Assembly: GCF_001411475.1 (NCBI RefSeq) | Contig: NZ_LLWH01000101.1 | Span: 1-48,410 of the forward strand | Reading direction: 5' to 3' | Source: Pseudomonas endophytica | GTDB lineage: Bacteria; Pseudomonadota; Gammaproteobacteria; Pseudomonadales; Pseudomonadaceae | DNA: 48,410 bases | Shown: piece by piece, positions 16,834 through 27,236 of the stretch | Layout: every line of letters begins with the position of its first letter | Numbering within the stretch: position 1 is the first letter of the stretch | Notes under the pieces: model-generated | The model's database searches: none | What the model was told of the DNA's origin: nothing | Seen by the model: only the letters and a program-made list of their open reading frames with translations | Made by a program: the position numbers and the translations under genes

Positions 16834-19140
16834 TTATCGCGGTACGACAGGCTTGCGGGTCGGCTTCTTGCCTTTACCGCCCTTAGCGGCTTCCTGACGC
16901 TCTTTGGCAGCCTGTTTGTTACGGGCAAACGCCGCAGCCTTGGCCTCTTCACGTTTGTCCCACGGGTTACCACCATCACTGGCACGTGGCGGCAGGCCGT
17001 TGTGCTGAGTCAGGATCTTGGTGGTCTTGCCACCCGCCACCTTGTGACTGCCCGCAGGGGTCGAGTTTTTACGGCGAGCGCTTTGATAGCTGTCGGTCGC
17101 AGGCTGATGAAGCGGGATCAGTTGATCTTTACCCGAACCAATCAAGTCGGCACGGCCCATGCGCGTCAACGCTTCGCGCAGCATTGGCCAGCCCTTAGGG
17201 TCGTGATAGCGCAAGAACGCCTTGTGCAAACGACGCTGCTCTTCGCTCTTAACGATAGTCACACCGTCACTCTTGTAAGTGACCTTGCGCAGCGGGTTCT
17301 TGCCTGAGTGATACATCGCTGTAGCCGTGGCCATTGGCGACGGATAGAACGCCTGCACCTGATCCGCCCTAAAACCGTTGCCCTTGAGCCACAACGCAAG
17401 GTTCATCATGTCTTCGTCGGTAGTGCCAGGGTGCGCGGCAATGAAGTACGGAATCAGGTACTGCTCTTTGCCCGCTTCCTTGGTGTACTTCTCAAACATG
17501 CGCTTGAACTTGTCATAGCTGCCAATGCCTGGCTTCATCATCTGGTTGAGCGGACCTTCCTCGGTGTGTTCCGGGGCGATCTTCAGGTAACCACCCACGT
17601 GGTGGGTCACCAGCTCTTTAACGTATTCCGGCGACTCAACCGCAAGGTCGTAACGCAGGCCCGAAGCAATCAGAATTTTCTTCACGCCTGGCAAGGCACG
17701 AGCGCTGCGGTACAACTGGATCAGCGACGAGTGGTCGGTGTTCAGGTTCGGGCAGATGCCTGGGAACACGCACGACGGCTTACGGCAGGCGGATTCGATT
17801 TCCGGGCTTTTGCACGCGATACGGTACATGTTCGCGGTCGGGCCACCGAGGTCAGAGATGACGCCGGTGAAGCCCGGCACCTTGTCACGGATCTCTTCGA
17901 TTTCGCGAATGATCGACTCTTCGGAGCGGTTCTGGATGATCCGACCTTCATGCTCGGTGATCGAGCAGAAAGTACAACCGCCGAAGCAGCCACGCATGAT
18001 GTTCACCGAGAAGCGAATCATGTCGTAGGCCGGGATTTTTTCCTTACCGTAGACCGGGTGCGGGACACGTGCGTATGGCATGCCAAACACGTAATCCATC
18101 TCTTCGGTGGTCATCGGAATCGGCGGCGGATTGAACCAGACGTCCACTTCGCCATGCTTCTGCACCAACGCACGGGCGTTACCTGGGTTGGTTTCGAGGT
18201 GGAGCACGCGGTTGGCGTGAGCATACAGCACGGCGTCTGCACGGACCTTTTCAACGGACGGCAAGCGAATCACCGTTTTGTCACGGGTCATACGCGGGCT
18301 GGCCAAGATCTGCACGACCTTGGCTTCGTTCGGATCTTCGACCGGGCCTTTTTCCTGTTCGATAGCACAGGCTTGGGTGTCTTGGGTGTTCACGTACGGG
18401 TTGATGATCTTGTCGATCTTGCCCGGACGGTCGATACGCGTGGAGTCCACTTCGTACCAGTCTTTAGGCGTGTCACGGCGAATAAACGCGGTGCCGCGCA
18501 CATCGGTGATGTCTTCGATTTTGTGGCCATAAGACAAGCGCTGCGCGACTTCAACAATGGCCCGCTCAGCGTTGCCGTACAGCAGGATGTCGGCGCAGGC
18601 GTCGATCAAGATCGAGTTGCGGACGCGATCTTGCCAGTAGTCGTAATGCGCGATACGGCGCAGGGAAGCCTCAATACCACCGAGGACAATCGGCACATTC
18701 TTGTAGGCTTCTTTACAACGCTGGCTGTACACCAAGCTCGCGCGATCTGGACGCTTGCCCGCCATGCCCCCGGGCGTGTAGGCGTCATCGGAGCGGACTT
18801 TTTTATCAGCGGTATAGCGGTTGATCATCGAGTCCATGTTGCCGGCAGCGACGCCGAAGAACAGGTTCGGCTCGCCCAGCTTCATGAAGTCGTCTTTGGA
18901 CTGCCAGTTCGGCTGAGCAATGATGCCCACGCGAAAGCCTTGCGACTCCAGCAAGCGCCCAATAATCGCCATGCCAAATGAAGGGTGATCGACATAGGCA
19001 TCACCGGTGACGATGATGATGTCGCATGAATCCCAGCCAAGCTGATCCATCTCCTCCCTGCTCATAGGCAGGAATGGCGCTGGCCCGAAACATTCGGCCC
19101 AGTACTTGGGATAGTCAAAAATTGGCTTCGCTGCTTGCAT
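16834..19140 (-). CDS. ygiQ: YgiQ-family radical SAM protein
   Basis: Large radical S-adenosylmethionine protein of 768 residues; the reaction is unknown for this family. The iron-sulfur motif CxxxCxxC is visible as [10 protein letters not shown] near residues 383-392. An N-terminal domain ([20 protein letters not shown]) and the [18 protein letters not shown] segment are typical of YgiQ. The C-terminal ~100 residues are basic and low-complexity ([20 protein letters not shown]). I use the ATG at 19140 ([14 protein letters not shown]), the usual Pseudomonas start, rather than the upstream TTG at 19164. No pathway partner is next to it. Confidence 0.9.
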   Translation of the reverse strand: MQAAKPIFDYPKYWAECFGPAPFLPMSREEMDQLGWDSCDIIIVTGDAYVDHPSFGMAIIGRLLESQGFRVGIIAQPNWQSKDDFMKLGEPNLFFGVAAGNMDSMINRYTADKKVRSDDAYTPGGMAGKRPDRASLVYSQRCKEAYKNVPIVLGGIEASLRRIAHYDYWQDRVRNSILIDACADILLYGNAERAIVEVAQRLSYGHKIEDITDVRGTAFIRRDTPKDWYEVDSTRIDRPGKIDKIINPYVNTQDTQACAIEQEKGPVEDPNEAKVVQILASPRMTRDKTVIRLPSVEKVRADAVLYAHANRVLHLETNPGNARALVQKHGEVDVWFNPPPIPMTTEEMDYVFGMPYARVPHPVYGKEKIPAYDMIRFSVNIMRGCFGGCTFCSITEHEGRIIQNRSEESIIREIEEIRDKVPGFTGVISDLGGPTANMYRIACKSPEIESACRKPSCVFPGICPNLNTDHSSLIQLYRSARALPGVKKILIASGLRYDLAVESPEYVKELVTHHVGGYLKIAPEHTEEGPLNQMMKPGIGSYDKFKRMFEKYTKEAGKEQYLIPYFIAAHPGTTDEDMMNLALWLKGNGFRADQVQAFYPSPMATATAMYHSGKNPLRKVTYKSDGVTIVKSEEQRRLHKAFLRYHDPKGWPMLREALTRMGRADLIGSGKDQLIPLHQPATDSYQSARRKNSTPAGSHKVAGGKTTKILTQHNGLPPRASDGGNPWDKREEAKAAAFARNKQAAKERQEAAKGGKGKKPTRKPVVPR

Positions 19141-19381
19141 GTCGATGACCGGTGTTGAGTGCAAAGAAAGGACGCGCTATTTACTGAGAAATTCGCGGGC
19201 GCGCAATATAGCACAAAAAATGACCAATCCCGACGGCAATGGTCGGCTTTAATCACAACGTATTCTTGCGCCGCGCACGTCCAAGGATCAGCCGCGTCCA
19301 AGCACCTATATAGGTAACGCTTATTTAAGAAAGCCCACGGGTAACCTGAGGTCATTTAGCACCCTACCCTTGGAGCCTTCA

Positions 19382-22300
19382 ATGAACGACCTGACTCATG
19401 CACAGACAGAGCCAGCCACCTTGGCGCCCCCTGCACTGGCGCACGCTGATTTCATCGCATCACAGTTACCCGAATGGGTGAAGCAAGCCCCGCTAGCGAT
19501 TCGCACGGCATTGCGCAGCAGCCTGCTCAAGAGTAATCAGTCTCGACACGATCTCAGCGAGTTAATGGCCGAAGTACAAAGCCCGCTGACATTCAGCAAG
19601 CCCTTATTTGAGCAAGCCTTACAAGACACATTCAGAGGAGCAGTGGATGACAAAAAGCATATCTTTGTCCGCGATTTAAAAAACAGTCATCTGCTTGGGC
19701 TTATCAAAACCCATGTCGCGTTCTCGATGCACCCACTGCTTGAAGCTGCGATGCAGAACTTTCAATCTTCAGAAGCTGAGGACGGAGGGATGGAGTCTGG
19801 CACTGGCCTCTTCACCAACACATCACCGACCAGAAAGCCGTTAACTATTTCAGCCACACGCTTTGCTGGCATGTGCCGAAAACTGAATTTGGGCGCCCAG
19901 TACCAGCACCACCTTGATGAAATCTTGACGCCACTGCCCGCCTCACAGACTGCACGAACCAAAGATCAAGTGAAGCAAGTGTTCGCTCAAAAGGAACAGG
20001 ATGACTTTGAGGTGGCCTTACACATTGCGCTGCTTCGGGACAAACTTAGCCACTCTGTTTATCAGCAACTGCTGAGTCTGCAAGGCCATGGTCGACATTC
20101 GGACTGGGAAAGCAGCCACCTGACCATTAACGGTGTGGCACTGCCGAATGTACTGGTGTTCACCCATCGAAGCGTTGCCCGTCAGATCCTTCTCTATACG
20201 CCGCACGATCCACTCGCTTTGTTTCGCCAGCATACGTCCCTAGACGAACTCAAAAGTGAGCTCGCCAATCGCCTGCTAATACCGGACTACATGGCGTTCT
20301 TCAATCAGCTGGTGCCACACCGCTATCGGGGTACTTTGTTTACGGTTTCACACACCTCACCGGGCATCCAGCCGGGCAAATATGCTCAGGGCGCTGTTCA
20401 TTCGCACATTGACCAATTAGTGGCACTCACCGACATCCAGTGCAATGCGTTTGACGCAATCGCCCAACAACAGATCAATCAGATAAAAAGCTATGGCCGA
20501 GCGCTATTGGTATCGACAGCCGCAGTGGATAAGCGCGCGCGAGAGCAACGCCTAGAACATTACCGGGAAACGGGCAAAGCACTGCTGTTCTTTGCCGCCT
20601 CGTTCGTGCCGATCGTTGGCGAGGTGTTATTGGCGGTCACTGCGGCACAGTTAATAAGCACCGTTTATCACGGTTTCGAGGCGTGGAGCCGAGGCGACAG
20701 CGACGAAGCCTTGAACTGCCTGATGGATGTGGTCGACAACGTGGCATTGGCCGTGGTCACCGTCGGCGCGATCAAAACCGGCGGATTTACGGCGGGGTTG
20801 ATCAAGATCAAGCTGCGCAACCAAAGTCCGCGCCTGTGGAACCCAGACCTGACACCTTATCGCCACCTCTACGGACTGCCAGAAGACGCGATACCAGACG
20901 AATTCAGTCTGTATGAGCATGATCAGCAGCATTACATAAAGCTCGACGAGCACCTGCATGCGGTTGGGTACGACCCGCAGACTCAACGCTGGCAACTGCA
21001 ACACCCTTACGCTGCTGATGCTTACACACCGAACTTGCTGACCAACGGCAAGGGTAATTGGCGAATGGAGCACGAGATCCCAAAAGACTGGGATCTATTG
21101 AAGCGCCTTAAACGCTTAGGCCACCAAGCCTCATTCATAACTCAGCCTAAGGTAGCGGCGATATTGCATGTCGCTGACGAAGACGGCTCTACGCTTTTAC
21201 AACTTCATCAGGAAATGTTGCACCCGCCACCGTTACTGACCGATGCCATTAAGCGCTTCAAGCTGGACGATGAAATAAATACATTCAAACTCAACCATGC
21301 AGACGGAAAACAGCTGGCGCCCAACACCCCTCTGATGCAGTTTCACCTGATCACACGTCTGCCTGAATGGCCAAACAATCGAATTTTGAGGGTTATAGAC
21401 TCACAACAGAACACCGTATTGGTGCACGGCAGCTCCGGTTCCGAGCTAAGGGTGCCGCTGGCGCGTTTTAAAAAAGGCGAGCTATTGCATGTGCTGGAAG
21501 AGCAATTGCCTGCTGATATGTTTGACAGCCTTACCAAGCCCATTAAGGTGCCCGCCGAAGCGCTCCCGTATTTCAGCAACGTCGAGAAGCTGGCCATTCG
21601 CCTGACTGACGAGCTAGCGACGAATAAACAGCAGTTGATGAAGTCAATTTACGCCCAGACCGAGGCGCCGACGTCGTTACCCGAGCAGTACTTACACAAC
21701 CTTCGCCCTGAGTTGTCAAAGAGCTATCGCGAAGAAGTTATTAAGGTGCTCAGCAATGAAGAGTATTTACAGCTGCTGCGAAAAGACCCCTTGAATGAAT
21801 TACAACACTGGGAAGCGGATCGTTACGCAGAACAACTGAGTGCCAGCCGGATGCGGGAAGGGCTCTTTCTGGACTCTGCTTGCCCCCCCGAAAGCGTGAC
21901 TACGATTCTGTCCGTACTCGAACAATTGCCCGGCTGGCCAGCCTCGCATCAAATTGAAATACGCAGCGACTTCTCATTTGGAAAACTGCACGCCAGCTCG
22001 GGTGTCGTGCGCGAAGCAGGCCGCTACATACTGACGCCCAAAGGTGATCTGTATGCCGCTCATCACTCAACAGGCGAAGCCATCGGTAGCGCGACAGACT
22101 TGCTCACCGCGATCGAATACACGTTGACTCCAGCACAGCGCACCACCCTTTTTGAGCTGACGCACACCACTTCGCTCAAAGAGGCCGTTCGCGAGCACAG
22201 CCTCCGTTCAACCAACGCGTCTTTGCTGCCAGTGAGGGTTGTACGGTCAAGTGTTTTACCTTCGTCGTCACCTGGGTACCCGCTCGACCCAAACTTCGCA

Positions 22301-23470
22301 GAGCCGGTCGCCCCGAAAGATCTGACATTAAGGGCCGATGGAGTCTATGAAGCATCACCCGGGTCTGATGGGTTCTTCCGGCATTTTGTGCTCGAAGGTG
22401 AGCAGTATTACCGCGTCAAGTCCGATAAATGGGGTTGGCAGCTGATTGATGCGCGCAGCCCTTCCAGAGCTTACAAGCCCTATGTGCGCAGAAATATAAA
22501 CGGCACCTGGGAAATCGATGCACATAAAGGCAAGCTGCTGGGAGGCATGCCGGACTCCCCATCAATGCGTCGCAGCGCGGATGCCCGAGAGGGAGAACAA
22601 TCGCACAGCCCTACCAGTGGGCTGGAATCCACTGACGATGACTTTGAAACTGCAGAGTCGTCCGACGAGTACGTGTCAGCCGACGAAAGCTTTGCACCTG
22701 AACCCTATACCCCACTAGAGCTGATGCAAATGCGCTCACAAGAGAGCTATCAGCACAGTCAAAACTACCGACGCCGGTATAACCGGGCCAATAATGGTCG
22801 CTACCCGATCCGTGACGTTGACGGCCAGCCCTTACGCATACGGCTCATTCAGGCCACAGGCAAGTCTCTGACTTCGGAAATCAAAATCTCCAAAAACAAG
22901 CTGATCCCTTACATTCAGTGGGAAGGCTACGAAAAAGTAGCGCGGTTGTACGAAGAAAAAATGGAGCTCGTCACCTTCGCGGCTACGCACCTGAAGTCGC
23001 CTTTGGAAAGCGCTTTAATTGGCGAGAAAACGGTGGTCGCAAGACGAGCTCTGACAAAGGGTGAAGTTCTAGGGCTTTATGGCGGGGAATTGCTACCAAA
23101 AAGCGTGGCCGTTTACCGCAAAGACCCCTATCTGTTGTCTGCCGAGCCCCACCACTTACCCAAGCACGGTGCGCCCGGCCCCTCTGCGATAAGCCGTGAT
23201 TTGCTGCTCTCTGGCGACAACATTACCTCGCGCATTAATACTATTTTTGAGTACGAAGATGGCCTCCCAGTGCGGCAAGCCGCGGCCGGCTATAACGTGG
23301 AGGCCGTGCCTTTTGATATGCATGTGCAAAAAGGCACCGAACCCATGCAACGTCTTCAATTAACCGCACTGGTTACCAGTGAAGCCATCCCTGTAGGCGC
23401 CGAATTGCGCTGGAACTATGAGTACAGCGAGCAAATAATCAAAAAGCTATTTGGGCCAGCCCTCCCGTAA
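19382..23470 (+). CDS. Large dermonecrotic-toxin-like protein with C-terminal SET-like domain
   Basis: 1362 residues; ATG at 19382 with TTGGAG 6 bases upstream. No N-terminal signal peptide. The N-terminal two thirds resemble the big Pseudomonas proteins annotated as 'dermonecrotic toxin domain'. The signature is a hydrophobic stretch FAASFVPIVGEVLLAVTAAQ near residues 402-425, a second near 453-475 (NVALAVVTVGAI), and then soluble sequence. An acidic, Ser-rich linker lies near residues 1070-1113. The final ~150 residues carry SET-methyltransferase-like motifs: VVARRALTKGEVLGLYGGEL near 1217-1238, an R-I-N motif in ITSRINTIFEYEDG near 1280-1295, and AIPVGAELRWNYEYS near 1335-1350. SET domains methylate protein lysines, so an effector acting on a eukaryotic host is conceivable. 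The domain call is from motif reading only. The gene is convergent with dnaB, 16 bases away, and has no adjacent immunity or secretion genes. Confidence 0.75.
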   Translation: MNDLTHAQTEPATLAPPALAHADFIASQLPEWVKQAPLAIRTALRSSLLKSNQSRHDLSELMAEVQSPLTFSKPLFEQALQDTFRGAVDDKKHIFVRDLKNSHLLGLIKTHVAFSMHPLLEAAMQNFQSSEAEDGGMESGTGLFTNTSPTRKPLTISATRFAGMCRKLNLGAQYQHHLDEILTPLPASQTARTKDQVKQVFAQKEQDDFEVALHIALLRDKLSHSVYQQLLSLQGHGRHSDWESSHLTINGVALPNVLVFTHRSVARQILLYTPHDPLALFRQHTSLDELKSELANRLLIPDYMAFFNQLVPHRYRGTLFTVSHTSPGIQPGKYAQGAVHSHIDQLVALTDIQCNAFDAIAQQQINQIKSYGRALLVSTAAVDKRAREQRLEHYRETGKALLFFAASFVPIVGEVLLAVTAAQLISTVYHGFEAWSRGDSDEALNCLMDVVDNVALAVVTVGAIKTGGFTAGLIKIKLRNQSPRLWNPDLTPYRHLYGLPEDAIPDEFSLYEHDQQHYIKLDEHLHAVGYDPQTQRWQLQHPYAADAYTPNLLTNGKGNWRMEHEIPKDWDLLKRLKRLGHQASFITQPKVAAILHVADEDGSTLLQLHQEMLHPPPLLTDAIKRFKLDDEINTFKLNHADGKQLAPNTPLMQFHLITRLPEWPNNRILRVIDSQQNTVLVHGSSGSELRVPLARFKKGELLHVLEEQLPADMFDSLTKPIKVPAEALPYFSNVEKLAIRLTDELATNKQQLMKSIYAQTEAPTSLPEQYLHNLRPELSKSYREEVIKVLSNEEYLQLLRKDPLNELQHWEADRYAEQLSASRMREGLFLDSACPPESVTTILSVLEQLPGWPASHQIEIRSDFSFGKLHASSGVVREAGRYILTPKGDLYAAHHSTGEAIGSATDLLTAIEYTLTPAQRTTLFELTHTTSLKEAVREHSLRSTNASLLPVRVVRSSVLPSSSPGYPLDPNFAEPVAPKDLTLRADGVYEASPGSDGFFRHFVLEGEQYYRVKSDKWGWQLIDARSPSRAYKPYVRRNINGTWEIDAHKGKLLGGMPDSPSMRRSADAREGEQSHSPTSGLESTDDDFETAESSDEYVSADESFAPEPYTPLELMQMRSQESYQHSQNYRRRYNRANNGRYPIRDVDGQPLRIRLIQATGKSLTSEIKISKNKLIPYIQWEGYEKVARLYEEKMELVTFAATHLKSPLESALIGEKTVVARRALTKGEVLGLYGGELLPKSVAVYRKDPYLLSAEPHHLPKHGAPGPSAISRDLLLSGDNITSRINTIFEYEDGLPVRQAAAGYNVEAVPFDMHVQKGTEPMQRLQLTALVTSEAIPVGAELRWNYEYSEQIIKKLFGPALP

Positions 23471-23486
23471 ATACACAAGAGGGTGT

Positions 23487-24881
23487 TTATTCGTCGTCGA
23501 AGTTGTAACTGCCCGGCGCCAAGTTTTCGAAGCGGGTGTATTTGCCGATAAAGGCCAAACGTGCAGTACCGATCGGGCCGTTACGCTGTTTGCCGATGAT
23601 GATTTCCGCAATGCCTTTATGTTCGGTTTCTGGGTGATAGACCTCATCCCGGTACACGAACATGATGACGTCGGCATCCTGCTCGATCGCTCCTGATTCA
23701 CGCAAGTCGGAGTTGATCGGGCGCTTGTTAGGTCGTTGCTCAAGAGAACGGTTTAGCTGTGACAGCGCCACAACCGGGCAATTGAATTCTTTGGCCAGCG
23801 CCTTCAAGGAACGCGAGATCTCGGAAATTTCGTTAGTTCGGTTATCCCCGCCCGAACCCGGGATCTGCATCAATTGCAGGTAGTCGATCATGATCAGGCC
23901 GATGTCACCGTGCTCACGCACCAGACGCCGGGTTCGCGCCCGCATCTCGGAGGGGCTGATACCGGCCGTGTCGTCGATAAACAACTTACGGTCATTGAGC
24001 AGATTGACTGCCGAGGTCAGACGCGGCCAATCATCGTCTTCGAGACGACCGGCGCGCACTTTGCTCTGATCAATACGCCCCAGGGACGACAGCATACGCA
24101 TGATCAGCGATTCGCCAGGCATCTCGAGCGAGTACACCAATACAGCTTTTTCGCTGCGCAACACCGCGTTTTCCACCAGGTTCATCGCGAACGTGGTTTT
24201 ACCCATGGACGGACGACCGGCGACGATGATCAAGTCAGCAGGCTGCAAGCCGCTGGTCATGCCATCGAGGTCGGTGTAGCCAGTGGAAAGGCCAGTGATC
24301 GCGTTATCAGTATTAAACAGGGTGTCGATACGGTCGATGGCTTTGGTCAACAGGTCGTTGACACTCACCGGGCCGCCGGTTTTAGGCCGAGCCTCGGCAA
24401 TTGCGAAGATCTGACGCTCGGCTTCGTCGAGGATCTCTTCCGCAGTTCGACCTTCAGGGTTGAAAGCGCTGTCGGCAATTTCAGTGCTGATACCGATCAG
24501 TTGGCGCAATGTCGCACGCTGACGAACGATCTGGGCATACGCCTTGATGTTCGCCACTGACGGGGTGTTTTTCGCCAGCTCGCCCAAGTAGCCCAAACCA
24601 CCGACTTGCGAGGTCTGACCTTCCTTGTCCAATTGCTCGGCAAGGGTCACGACGTCGATCGGGGAATTCTGGTCTGCCAGTTTGGCGATGGCGCGGAAAA
24701 TCAGGCGATGGTCATGCCGATAAAAATCACCGTCCGACACCTGATCCAACACGCGTTCCCAGGCGTTGTTGTCCAGCATCAAACCACCGAGCACGGCCTG
24801 TTCAGCCTCGATGGAGTGCGGAGGCACCTTTAGGGCTGCGGTTTGCAGGTCGTACTGCTCAGGAGCGGAAATATCGTTCAT
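23487..24881 (-). CDS. dnaB: Replicative DNA helicase DnaB
   Basis: Hexameric 5'-3' helicase of the replication fork; 464 residues, the same length as P. aeruginosa DnaB. The N-terminal DnaG-interacting domain begins at VPPHSIEAEQAVLGG. The RecA-like ATPase domain has Walker A in GRPSMGKTTFAMN near residue 225, LIMIDYLQLM as Walker B, and LSQLNRSLEQR. I use the ATG at 24881; a GTG two codons upstream is an alternative. No intein is present. Confidence 0.97.
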   Translation of the reverse strand: MNDISAPEQYDLQTAALKVPPHSIEAEQAVLGGLMLDNNAWERVLDQVSDGDFYRHDHRLIFRAIAKLADQNSPIDVVTLAEQLDKEGQTSQVGGLGYLGELAKNTPSVANIKAYAQIVRQRATLRQLIGISTEIADSAFNPEGRTAEEILDEAERQIFAIAEARPKTGGPVSVNDLLTKAIDRIDTLFNTDNAITGLSTGYTDLDGMTSGLQPADLIIVAGRPSMGKTTFAMNLVENAVLRSEKAVLVYSLEMPGESLIMRMLSSLGRIDQSKVRAGRLEDDDWPRLTSAVNLLNDRKLFIDDTAGISPSEMRARTRRLVREHGDIGLIMIDYLQLMQIPGSGGDNRTNEISEISRSLKALAKEFNCPVVALSQLNRSLEQRPNKRPINSDLRESGAIEQDADVIMFVYRDEVYHPETEHKGIAEIIIGKQRNGPIGTARLAFIGKYTRFENLAPGSYNFDDE

Positions 24882-24920
24882 GGCCACGTGTCAATTTGGG
24901 GTGAAAATCAAGGTCAGCAG

Positions 24921-24958
24921 AAACACAAAGGGCACGACCTGTAAACAGGATCGTGCCC
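24921..24958 (-). terminator. Terminator of the rpsF-rplI operon
   Basis: On the minus strand GGGCACGA/TCGTGCCC plus inner CCTG/CAGG arms form a 12-bp stem with a one-base bulge and a 4-base loop, followed by TTTGTGTTT. It sits 45 bases after the rplI stop codon and separates rplI from dnaB. Confidence 0.8.
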
Positions 24959-25002
24959 GATGTTAACCGCCCAGCACACACGGTGCCAGTCAGTCAGACT
25001 GC

Positions 25003-25449
25003 TTAAGCAGCTACCACAACAACGCGTACGGTTGCTTCAACTTCGGCGTGCAGGTGCACGGCCACGTCGAATTCACCCACGTTACGGATAGTGCCGTTCG
25101 GCAGACGAACTTCGCTTTTTGCAACTTCAACGCCAGAGGCGGTCAGTGCATCAGCGATGTCGTGAGTGCCGATCGAACCGAACAGCTTGCCTTCGTCACC
25201 GGCGGTGGCAGTGATAGTCACTTCCAGCTCGCCCAGTTGAGCAGCACGCGTTTCAGCCGAAGCTTTTTTGTCTGCTGCTGCTTTTTCCAGCTCAGCGCGA
25301 CGCTCTTCAAACGCAGCCAGGTTGGCAGCGGTTGCAGCGGTAGCTTTGCCGTACGGCAGCAGGTAGTTACGACCGTAACCGGCCTTAACATTTACTTTGT
25401 CGCCCAGGTTGCCCAGGTTTGCGACTTTTTCCAGAAGGATCAGTTGCAT
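25003..25449 (-). CDS. rplI: 50S ribosomal protein L9
   Basis: 148 residues, standard length. The N-terminal rRNA-binding domain reads [19 protein letters not shown] with the hallmark [13 protein letters not shown] long connecting helix ([19 protein letters not shown]) leads to the C-terminal domain ([16 protein letters not shown]). The ribosome site AGAGGA precedes the ATG. It is the last gene of the ribosomal protein operon, 19 bases after the membrane protein gene. Confidence 0.98.
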   Translation of the reverse strand: MQLILLEKVANLGNLGDKVNVKAGYGRNYLLPYGKATAATAANLAAFEERRAELEKAAADKKASAETRAAQLGELEVTITATAGDEGKLFGSIGTHDIADALTASGVEVAKSEVRLPNGTIRNVGEFDVAVHLHAEVEATVRVVVVAA

Positions 25450-25468
25450 GTGAAAATCCTCTTAACTT

Positions 25469-26365
25469 TTAACCTTCACCGTCCGCAGAGCCCTTATCAG
25501 CGTCTTTCGGCGCCAGACGTCCGCGAAAATCAATCAGGCTGTCGACAATGGCCAAAACCACGAGCAACGGATAGATCAGCTGCATAAACAGCAGCAGCGT
25601 GACGTACAACCCCACCAGCCAAAACTTGGCCAGACGCTTTATCGCAACCAGCCCATGCATCAGGGACAGACCTGCGAAGAACAACGCTACGCTGCACAAC
25701 GGCGTCAACATGGCCATTTGCGGACCAACGTTCGGCCCAACAAGCATGCACGCCAGCAACAGTAACGCTGGACCCAGCGGTAGGCGGATGCTGCGAAACT
25801 CGCTCGCAAAACCGCCCGGGTTGTACAACAGCGCTTGCCAGTAACGCCCAAGTATCAGGCTCAGCACGCTGACGACCTGCATCAAAGCTGCAATCAAACC
25901 GGTAAGGACGGGTGCAATCAGTGCTCCAAGGCGCGCTCGCTCTACGTCAGATAACTTGTCGTAGAGCCCACTGAGGACCTGCGGCAGAATTTTTTCTAAC
26001 TCCTGCGCCATCGCACCAATGGGTTCGCGGAAAACCGTACCCAGGATCACGCCATACACCACACCCAACGCTACGCTGACCAGCAGCACGCGATACCAAG
26101 GCTGACCGGCGCGCAATATCATCGCCAATCCTAGGGTTCCCAACAGCACCATCAAGGTGCGGGGTTCGCCCATAAACCACCAGACTAAAGCCGGCAGTAG
26201 AGCCCATGAGAGGATGCTCACGGCATCTCTCGGACCGCGCCGCAGGAGCACAAGGCAACCCGCAGCAGCACTCAACCAGAACAAAAACGGCAATGCCGCA
26301 CATCCGGCCACGACTAACGTGGCCTGCACACGGCCTCGCATGATGAACTCAGCTAGGGCACGCAT
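25469..26365 (-). CDS. Multi-pass membrane protein, DUF2232/YybS-like
   Basis: 298 residues with about seven or eight hydrophobic helices and a short charged C-terminus (PKDADKGSADGEG). A protein of this kind occupies the same place between rpsR and rplI in other Pseudomonas. I assign it to the DUF2232 (YybS-like) group on position and topology. Its function is unknown; the embedded location suggests co-expression with ribosomal proteins. AAGGA precedes the ATG at 26365. Confidence 0.8.
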   Translation of the reverse strand: MRALAEFIMRGRVQATLVVAGCAALPFLFWLSAAAGCLVLLRRGPRDAVSILSWALLPALVWWFMGEPRTLMVLLGTLGLAMILRAGQPWYRVLLVSVALGVVYGVILGTVFREPIGAMAQELEKILPQVLSGLYDKLSDVERARLGALIAPVLTGLIAALMQVVSVLSLILGRYWQALLYNPGGFASEFRSIRLPLGPALLLLACMLVGPNVGPQMAMLTPLCSVALFFAGLSLMHGLVAIKRLAKFWLVGLYVTLLLFMQLIYPLLVVLAIVDSLIDFRGRLAPKDADKGSADGEG

Positions 26366-26401
26366 GCATTCAATCCTTTACTACTTGTCGACTGCCCGGT
26401 C

Positions 26402-26632
26402 TCAGCGGCCGTGGCTGTCGGTGTAGGCCAGCAGGGCCAGGAAGCGGGCGCGCTTGATAGCGGTGGCCAGCTGACGCTGATAACGAGCTTTAGTACCGGT
26501 GATGCGGCTTGGAACAATTTTGCCGGTCTCGGATACGTAAGCTTTCAGAGTGTTGAGATCTTTGTAATCGATCTCTTTCACTTCTTCTGCGGTGAAGCGG
26601 CAGAATTTACGACGACGGAAGAAACGTGCCAT
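26402..26632 (-). CDS. rpsR: 30S ribosomal protein S18
   Basis: 76 residues. Signature segments are [21 protein letters not shown] and [19 protein letters not shown]. It binds S6 as a heterodimer on the 30S platform. The gene follows rpsF by 28 bases with AGGAG before the ATG. Confidence 0.98.
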   Translation of the reverse strand: MARFFRRRKFCRFTAEEVKEIDYKDLNTLKAYVSETGKIVPSRITGTKARYQRQLATAIKRARFLALLAYTDSHGR

Positions 26633-26660
26633 GTAATTGGCTCCTCAAAAGGTCCGTGGA

Positions 26661-27086
26661 TTACTCGTCAGCGTTATCGCTGGCGTCGCTGTTATCGCTG
26701 TCATCGCCATCGGCGCTGTCAGAATGCTCAGGACGGTCACGACGCTCACGGCGCTCACTGCGGTTCTCTTCAGCCTTGAGCATCTCGGACTGGCCAGTTA
26801 CGGCTTCGTCGCGACGGATGACCAGGTTACGGATCACAGCATCGTTGTAACGGAAGTTGTCTTCCAGCTCAGCCAGGGCTTTGCCAGTGCACTCAACGTT
26901 CAGCATCACGTAGTGAGCCTTGTGAACATTGTTGATTGCATAGGCCAGTTGACGACGGCCCCAATCTTCCAGACGGTGGATTTTGCCGCCGTCTTCTTCG
27001 ATCAGCTTGGTGTAACGCTCTACCATGCCGCCGACTTGTTCGCTTTGATCCGGATGGACCAAAAAGATGATTTCGTAATGACGCAT
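26661..27086 (-). CDS. rpsF: 30S ribosomal protein S6
   Basis: 141 residues. The conserved fold starts [18 protein letters not shown] and includes [15 protein letters not shown] and VIRRDEAVT. After about residue 105 there is an extended tail, first basic ([13 protein letters not shown]) then acidic ([19 protein letters not shown]). In Pseudomonas and E. coli the S6 C-terminus is the substrate of RimK polyglutamylation; whether this tail is modified is inference. First gene of the ribosomal operon. Confidence 0.98.
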   Translation of the reverse strand: MRHYEIIFLVHPDQSEQVGGMVERYTKLIEEDGGKIHRLEDWGRRQLAYAINNVHKAHYVMLNVECTGKALAELEDNFRYNDAVIRNLVIRRDEAVTGQSEMLKAEENRSERRERRDRPEHSDSADGDDSDNSDASDNADE

Positions 27087-27111
27087 GAATGCTCCTTACG
27101 GGTTGTAGCCT

Positions 27112-27130
27112 GCCGCTAACTGAAAGCGGT
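27112..27130 (-). promoter_or_regulatory. Leader hairpin of rpsF (possible S6-S18 autoregulatory element)
   Basis: CCGCT (27113-27117) pairs with AGCGG (27125-27129) in the rpsF leader, roughly 25 bases upstream of the ATG. Many bacteria carry an S6:S18-binding RNA in this leader. The present fold is only partly recognisable, so the assignment is tentative. Confidence 0.3.
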
Positions 27131-27207
27131 CAGACAAGGAGTGAATGACACTTGTGTGTCTTGCCTAGAGAGGCACATATGCGCCCGCCATGATGGCAAG
27201 GGGCGCA

Positions 27208-27236
27208 ATTGTAGAGAAGGGACAAGAGGCGCGCAA
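27208..27236 (-). promoter_or_regulatory. Sigma-70 promoter of the rpsF operon
   Basis: On the minus strand TTGCGC (27231-27236) and TACAAT (27208-27213) are separated by exactly 17 bases. The transcript would begin near 27200, giving a leader of about 115 bases, long enough for a regulatory structure. Confidence 0.65.

Noticed and set aside
17308..18981. 557-residue open frame on the plus strand
   Set aside because: It lies entirely antisense to the well-supported ygiQ gene and has no family resemblance; a codon-bias shadow.
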